Positions 8,070-11,867 of a stretch of 11,867 nt of DNA are shown here, one piece after another. Within the stretch, counting starts at the first letter, position 1; every line of letters starts with the position of its first letter. Below the pieces are notes generated by a model. The model worked only from the letters and a program-made list of their open reading frames with translations, ran no database searches and had not been told where the DNA came from. Both the position numbers and the translations under genes were made by a program. Source of the DNA: Ahrensia sp. (GTDB lineage: Bacteria > Pseudomonadota > Alphaproteobacteria > Rhizobiales > Rhizobiaceae). The stretch lies in contig QILU01000156.1 of assembly GCA_003233475.1 (NCBI GenBank), forward strand, positions 1-11,867, given 5' to 3'.

Positions 8070-8540
8070 TCACCAATAATCGCTGATCGGCTGATTGTTG
8101 AATATCTCTTCCAACCGGACCCTGGTGTAGGGGGTGATATATTTCGGCAAATCCTCCAATGGGAAAAACCCGATTTCCGCAATTTCACTGTTGGGTTGCC
8201 AGGGTTCGCCGTGCTCCCATCCATCACAAATGAACAGGGCAACATGGTCGAACCGGCTGGTGCGGGTGTTTCGGTAGGTGTGGAAATGCCGGGGGGATTT
8301 TTTGAGAATAACAGAAGCTTCTTCGCGCAGCTCTTTGGCAATGGCTTCCGCTAATGTTTCACCCCGTTCAACACCGCCACCAGGGAAATGCCACCCTTTA
8401 CCATAAGTATGGCGCACCAGCAGCACCCTACCTCTGTCATCTTGCACCACCCCTCTTACGCCTAGGGTCATGGCGCGAGTAGCCAAGGAATAAACTACGA
8501 ATAGCCATTTGGGCATGGCGCGGAGCAATAAATTAAACAT
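8070..8540 (-). CDS. NUDIX hydrolase
   Basis: This 156-aa protein is predicted to hydrolyse a nucleoside-diphosphate-linked substrate, which the sequence does not reveal. The Nudix box runs from G55 to V77: G55-x5-E61-x7-KELREEASV. The metal-binding Glu residues (E70, E73, E74) are kept, but the consensus Arg at 69 is Lys and the consensus Gly at 76 is Ser. Before the box lies TLGVRGVVQDDRGRVLLVRH (25-44) and GWHFPGGGVERGE, typical of the family. The ATG at 8540 is preferred because the MPKWLFVVYSLATRAMTLGVR-type lead occurs in relatives; Met9 or Met24 are alternatives. It is divergent from the phosphoesterase gene, with 63 nt between starts, and its stop lies 6 nt from the reductase stop. 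Confidence 0.9.
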   Translation of the reverse strand: MFNLLLRAMPKWLFVVYSLATRAMTLGVRGVVQDDRGRVLLVRHTYGKGWHFPGGGVERGETLAEAIAKELREEASVILKKSPRHFHTYRNTRTSRFDHVALFICDGWEHGEPWQPNSEIAEIGFFPLEDLPKYITPYTRVRLEEIFNNQPISDYW

Positions 8541-8603
8541 TGGGATTGTATAACATCACAATGGCTGGCTTGCGAAGACAAGGCCGAGCGGTTAGGCCAA
8601 GCC

Positions 8604-9539
8604 ATGTTTCGCCTAGCCCATCTTTCCGATATCCACCTTGCTCCCCTGCCCCGGCCCAGTTGGGCGGAGCTGGCCTCAAAACGCATCACCGGATATTTGA
8701 ACTGGAAGCTGAACCGGAAGGACGCACTGCAAAACCAAGTTCTGGATGGTCTAATTGCCCATCTGAAAGCCGCAAAACCTGACCACATCGCGCTCACGGG
8801 GGATCTGATCAACCTTGGGTTAGACGGGGAAATATCCCGCGCCCGTGACTGGCTGGAAAAACTGGGGTCGCCCCGGGATGTCTCGATGGTGCCGGGCAAT
8901 CACGATGCTTACGTTCCCGGTGCGCTGGCGGCGGCCGTTCAATCATGGTTGCCATACTTAAGCGGAGACGGACAAAACGAGCCGTCTCAATTTCCTTACC
9001 TAAGGCACCGAAGCGATGTTGCGCTGATTGGGCTGAATTCCGGTTGCGCCACCTTGCCCTTTATGGCCACGGGGAAATTTGATGAAGCGCAGGCTAAAAT
9101 TTGCGAAAGAATGTTGATCGAGGCCAAACAACAGCAAAAATTCCGCGTAGTTTCGATCCACCACCCACCTTTTGAAAACGCCACTGGGTGGTCGAAGCGG
9201 TTGATTGGGGACAAGCGGTTTCGTGAATTAATAAAACGCTGTGGCACGGAACTGGTGCTGCACGGGCATACCCATGTTGATAGTTTTGAGTGGATTGATG
9301 GGCCGGACACGGATGTTGCTGTGGTGGGGGTTCCCTCGGCCAGCAAAGCGCCGACCGGGCACACTGGCGACAAAAATGCCCGCCCGGGTGCGCGCTACAA
9401 TCTGTTTGAAATATCCGGCAAGGCGGGGAAATGGAATTGTATGATGAACGAATACGGGTTTGCTGATGGCGGAAATTCCGTGAGCCATATCAGCAAACGG
9501 GTGATTTACAAAAACGGAAAACGCGTTGAGGCCGACTAA
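8604..9539 (+). CDS. Calcineurin-like metallophosphoesterase
   Basis: This 311-aa protein carries every dinuclear-metal motif of the calcineurin-like family in order: D9-x-H11 (LSDIHLA), G66-D67 (LTGDLIN), G98-N99-H100-D101, H187 within SIHHPPF (184-190), and H222-x-H224 in LHGHTHVD. The active site is therefore intact. No signal peptide or membrane segment is seen, so it is probably cytoplasmic. The layout resembles CpdA-type and related phosphodiesterases, but whether it cleaves cyclic nucleotides or another phosphodiester cannot be told from motifs. The ATG at 8604 places the DxH motif at its usual distance from the N-terminus; the upstream ribosome site is weak. Its TAA (9537-9539) overlaps the stop of the convergent gene by 4 nt. 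Confidence 0.93.
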   Translation: MFRLAHLSDIHLAPLPRPSWAELASKRITGYLNWKLNRKDALQNQVLDGLIAHLKAAKPDHIALTGDLINLGLDGEISRARDWLEKLGSPRDVSMVPGNHDAYVPGALAAAVQSWLPYLSGDGQNEPSQFPYLRHRSDVALIGLNSGCATLPFMATGKFDEAQAKICERMLIEAKQQQKFRVVSIHHPPFENATGWSKRLIGDKRFRELIKRCGTELVLHGHTHVDSFEWIDGPDTDVAVVGVPSASKAPTGHTGDKNARPGARYNLFEISGKAGKWNCMMNEYGFADGGNSVSHISKRVIYKNGKRVEAD

Positions 9540-10180
9540 AAAGCATCCGGAACCAGCACGAACGCCAATGCTGCGATGGTCGCGACACTGAGTACTGCGC
9601 CCAACAGGAACCACAAAATACCACGCCAGCGATTGGGTTTTAGGCCGGGATTTTGAATGATAGCAGAGGCGTTTTGGGTAGAGGTATTTTCAGTCGAGGC
9701 GAGAGTCTTTCCCCCATCATCTTTGGCAAGCACAGGTTTGTCCCTTAATGACTCCCACTCCCCATCAAGGGCTCGCTCCCGCTCCAGCACTTTTTCAGCG
9801 ACATATTGCGAGATAATATCGGCGGCTTTGTCCTTATTGTCGGTCTCGGCCAAAACAATGCGGCCCATGCGGGTGTCTTTCAGGAACCTGTACTGGCGCT
9901 TGTCGTGGCCCATGGCCACAAAAGAGGTCATGTCTATCCAAAGCCGCGGGCGCTCGCCTTTGGTAAGGGCAAAATCAAAACGCTCATCACTGTCGTCGAT
10001 TTCGTTAAAAATGGGCCGCAATTCTTCGGCCAATAAATCCAGCCGGGCGCGTTCAGCAAGCTTGAGATCCACCACCACGTCGTTGCGATCTGCTTCGCGA
10101 TTTTTCGCTTCATCCAGAGCTTGTTTCAAGCTGCGGACATGGGAATCCAACCTGGCTTCGTCATCTGTTGGAATTGACAT
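9536..10180 (-). CDS. Conserved hypothetical protein, tail-anchored, with N-terminal coiled coil
   Basis: This 214-aa protein has no function I can name. An acidic, heptad-like helical stretch covers about residues 5-55. A compact domain follows, with RPRLWIDMTSFVAMGHDKRQ (77-96) and YRFLKDTRMGRIVLAETDN (97-115), and then an amphipathic helix ending VAEKVLERERALDGE. A polar linker of about 30 residues leads to a single hydrophobic segment at about 187-210 near the C-terminus. This layout implies a tail-anchored cytoplasmic protein. I recall similar RLW-D-x-MG-x-D-x-R-x-YRF proteins in Hyphomicrobiales, all uncharacterised. I chose the ATG at 10180 because GGAGGGG lies eight bases upstream; the frame stays open to a TTG at 10222 with no such signal. 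It overlaps the phosphoesterase stop and is co-directional with the broken hydrolase. Confidence 0.82.
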   Translation of the reverse strand: MSIPTDDEARLDSHVRSLKQALDEAKNREADRNDVVVDLKLAERARLDLLAEELRPIFNEIDDSDERFDFALTKGERPRLWIDMTSFVAMGHDKRQYRFLKDTRMGRIVLAETDNKDKAADIISQYVAEKVLERERALDGEWESLRDKPVLAKDDGGKTLASTENTSTQNASAIIQNPGLKPNRWRGILWFLLGAVLSVATIAALAFVLVPDAF

Positions 10181-10188
10181 AACACTTT

Positions 10189-10195
10189 CCCCTCC
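10189..10195 (-). promoter_or_regulatory. Strong ribosome binding site deciding the start at 10180
   Basis: On the minus strand this reads GGAGGGG, eight bases before the ATG at 10180. It lies inside the longer reading frame that opens with TTG at 10222, so it argues for the shorter 214-aa product. Confidence 0.75.
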
Positions 10196-10292
10196 ATGAA
10201 TTTCAAGCCGCACCTTGACCAATATAGAACACTATCGGGCTATTAACCATATAGGGAATGAAAAATCGAATGTAAGGTAATATCCAATAGTT

Positions 10293-11059
10293 CTACTCAA
10301 GTTGCTTGAGTATCACCTGTTTAACCAGTTCCGGCGCTTCTTCTAACGGTGAATGGCCCATGTGATCAACCAAATGCAAGTCCACCTTTCCGGCTAAAGC
10401 TTCCCCTTGCGAAACCGGAAGAACCTGATCCTCGCGGCCCCAGATCACCGAGATCGGGTAATCTCCCGCCAAGACATCTTCAAGCGGCAACACCCCCTGT
10501 TTACCGTCACTGGACATGGATCGGGCGATTTTTGTCAACGCATCATTGGCACCGCACCTGGCCGGGCACGAAGGGCAAACTGGAAGTCGATGGTTTTTTC
10601 CGACAGCTCAAAGGCAGGGCCAAAAAAATTCGGCATTACGACCTTAAGTTCATCACGGTTTTGGGCGGCTGCCCATTGCAACAACAGGGGGTGGTTAAAT
10701 TCACTCCCAAACCCTCCCGGCGCCAGCAGGGTTAGACTGGCAACCCGTTGCGGTTCAATCAACGCTATCAGGCTGGCAACGGCTCCACCCATGGAATGGC
10801 CGACAAAATGGGCCTGGTTGATTTTGCGGTTGTCCATCTGCGCCAAAACCGCTTTTGCCGCAATTTTTGGCGGGCCAAAATTTGGATAAGACAGGCTTTT
10901 TCCGTGCCCGGGAAGATCCATTGCCAAGGTTGGTGCATGGAACGAGATGGCGGTTTGCAAACCCCGCCACTGTTCCCCCGCACCGCCAAACCCGTGCAGG
11001 AAGATGACGGGGATGGTGGAGGATTTGCTGTTGTCAATTTCAGCAGTGTGGAGGCGCAT
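10293..11059 (-). pseudogene. Alpha/beta hydrolase gene, frameshifted
   Basis: Two abutting frames together make one alpha/beta hydrolase. The first (11059 to 10535, 174 codons) has the oxyanion segment FLHGFGG (20-26), DLPGHGKS (48-55) and the nucleophile elbow GHSMGG with Ser89. The second (read from about 10548 to 10293) has VIWGREDQVLP with the acid residue and VDHMGHSPLEEAPE with the catalytic His. A tandem GCACC-GCACC at 10549-10558 separates them. Removing one 5-mer joins the frames as RPGA-NDALTKIA and gives a normal 253-aa protein with an intact triad. It resembles hydrolases of the acetoin dehydrogenase E2-associated type; the substrate is unknown. AGAAAGG (11068-11074) lies eight bases before the ATG. 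No other lesion is visible, so the break is either recent or an assembly error. As read, the product lacks the Asp and His and should be inactive. Confidence 0.85.
10549..10558. repeat. 5-bp tandem duplication at the frameshift
   Basis: GCACC is repeated exactly twice on the plus strand (GGTGC twice in the gene's sense). The extra unit shifts the hydrolase frame and leads to a TGA at 10535-10537. Deleting one unit restores the frame with natural family spacing (P-G-A-x-x-A-L). Confidence 0.8.
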
Positions 11060-11103
11060 GGCTGGAACCTTTCTTGATTATATGGACTCAGCTAACGAAT
11101 TCC

Positions 11104-11252
11104 ACCTCCTCCTTGTGGGGAGGTCGAACGCTGTCGTGGACAGGGTTCGGGTGGGGGTAGAAACGGCAACAAAACAACTGGATTTTGAGATTTACTCATA
11201 CCCCCACCCGAACCCTGCTATGCAGGCTTCGACCTCCCCACAAGGAGGAGGT
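11104..11252. repeat. Structured palindromic intergenic element, copy 2
   Basis: This is the same element as at 6109-6256 and in the same orientation. The outer 25-bp stem (11104-11128 with 11228-11252) and the inner stem (11144-11159 with 11199-11214) are identical in sequence to copy 1. The side hairpins are CTGTC-GTG-GACAG (11131-11143) and CCTGC-TAT-GCAGG (11214-11226). The apical loop (11160-11198) has diverged, though TTTTGAG and a later TCATA are shared. It lies between two co-directional genes: 51 nt after the leuA stop and 44 nt before the hydrolase start. In a leuA readthrough transcript it would form a long hairpin, and it may separate the two units. Confidence 0.92.
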
Positions 11253-11303
11253 GAACACCTAAAGTCCCACGAAAGCGTAAGCTTAAAAAGCATTAAATAT
11301 CCC

Positions 11304-11867
11304 CTATATGTCCCTAACCAGCGCACGGTTGGCCGCGCTCACCAGTGCTTCGAGGCTCGCCACCACAATATTGCTGTTGATACCGACACCGAACCATTTT
11401 TTCTCAAGCTTAGTATCTTCGACTTCCATATAACAAATGGCGGTGGCGTCGCTGCCCTGTTGCAAGGAGTGTTCAGAATAATCTACCACCGACATGCTTA
11501 AATCGTAAGCATTGTTCAAGGCGGAAACAAAACCATCAATCGGGCCGTTGCCTCTGCCTTTGATCAATTTCTTCTCTCCCCCATCCATAATGTTCACCTC
11601 AACTATTCGCCCGGATGAATCGGGATCGGTGAATGTGGCGTGGTCTATGAATTTCAGGCGCGCGTTCGGCTGCTCCACGTAGCGTTCCAAAAAGCGACCG
11701 TGAATTGCCGAAGATGGCAGCTCTTTGCCATCTTCATCGGTGATGCGCTGAATATCGTTGCGCATCTCGATTTGCAGATTGCGCGGCAGTTTCAGGCCGT
11801 AATCAGCTTCCATCACATAGGCCACACCGCCCTTGCCGGATTGGGAATTAATGCGAATTATGGCTTC
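11304..11867 (-). CDS. leuA: 2-isopropylmalate synthase, C-terminal part (partial)
   Basis: The last 187 codons of the gene are present; the catalytic TIM barrel lies beyond the right edge. LeuA condenses acetyl-CoA with 2-oxoisovalerate, the first committed step of leucine synthesis in the cytoplasm. The visible part starts with IRINSQSGKGGVAYVME and DYGLKLPRNLQIEM, which belong to the linker after the barrel. The C-terminal regulatory domain that senses leucine follows. Its marks are VNIMDGGEKKLIKGRGNGPIDGF, with GNGPIDGF typical of the family, and then SDATAICYMEVE and NIVVASLEALVSAANRAL. The RINSQSGKGG and DYGL-x-LPR pattern points to the longer LeuA type of about 560 residues. The stop is TAG at 11304-11306. 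No frameshift is seen in the visible part. The upstream control region is outside the window. Confidence 0.95.
   Translation of the reverse strand, partial: EAIIRINSQSGKGGVAYVMEADYGLKLPRNLQIEMRNDIQRITDEDGKELPSSAIHGRFLERYVEQPNARLKFIDHATFTDPDSSGRIVEVNIMDGGEKKLIKGRGNGPIDGFVSALNNAYDLSMSVVDYSEHSLQQGSDATAICYMEVEDTKLEKKWFGVGINSNIVVASLEALVSAANRALVRDI

Noticed and set aside
9657..10199. Plus-strand open frame of 180 codons opposite the tail-anchored protein
   Set aside because: Its product is a low-complexity Ser/Arg-rich peptide, while the minus strand has a strong ribosome site and a coherent domain and membrane layout.
10223..10292. Promoter for the tail-anchored gene (TTACAT with TATATG, spacing 16, minus strand)
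   Set aside because: The -35-like hexamer matches the consensus poorly, and AT-rich chance matches are likely in this gap.
10407..10889. Plus-strand open frames (128 and 160 codons) opposite the broken hydrolase
   Set aside because: The minus strand shows clear alpha/beta hydrolase motifs on both sides of the frameshift; the plus-strand frames are antisense shadows.
11270..11300. Intrinsic terminator for leuA (AAGC-TTAC-GCTT on the minus strand)
   Set aside because: The stem is only 4 bp and no U-tract follows; it is too weak to call.
10947..11501. Plus-strand open frame of 184 codons running through palindrome copy 2 into leuA
   Set aside because: It is made of repeat sequence plus the antisense of leuA. 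A similar peptide (LLLVGRSNAV) is read from copy 1 only because the palindrome is the same DNA. It has no family resemblance.
1..11867. Defence system, prophage, integron or toxin-antitoxin locus
   Set aside because: No nuclease, integrase, transposase, toxin or phage structural gene is recognisable; the genes are housekeeping or conserved accessory types.

Overview
The window looks like a chromosomal segment of an alphaproteobacterium, most likely Hyphomicrobiales (Rhizobiales), with moderate GC. I infer this from three things. The protein sequences and the MoxR / DUF58 / DUF4159 / large membrane protein gene order resemble those of that order. The 9536-10180 protein resembles a family I know only from Hyphomicrobiales. 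Long intergenic palindromes with CCTCC-TTGTG-GGGAGG ends are common there. Genus cannot be fixed by eye.

Region 1 (1-6064, + strand) is one operon. It holds the end of a MoxR AAA+ ATPase, a DUF58 protein, a 945-aa membrane protein (BatA-like N-terminus, degenerate VWA-like domain, C-terminal DUF4159) and a 700-aa membrane protein (MIDAS-like VWA start plus a glutamine-amidotransferase-like fold). The last two junctions are 4-nt ATGA overlaps. The set resembles MoxR/VWA chaperone systems that act at the envelope; the client is unknown.

Region 2 (6065-9539) is a series of unrelated single genes. They are a GNAT acetyltransferase (-), a glutathionyl-hydroquinone reductase of the YqjG/ECM4 type (+), a NUDIX hydrolase (-) and a calcineurin-like phosphoesterase (+). 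Convergent neighbours are packed tightly: a 6-nt gap between reductase and NUDIX, and a 4-nt stop-to-stop overlap between phosphoesterase and the next gene.

Region 3 (9536-11867, - strand) holds a conserved tail-anchored protein of unknown function, an alpha/beta hydrolase gene broken by a 5-bp tandem duplication, and the 3' part of leuA at the right edge.

Two copies of a ~148-bp structured palindrome (6109-6256 and 11104-11252) lie between genes. Both fold into the same four-helix cruciform. Outside the apical loop they differ only in side-hairpin loops, one junction base and one compensated base pair. This is the most informative non-coding signal here. I see no defence system, prophage, CRISPR array, tRNA or rRNA.
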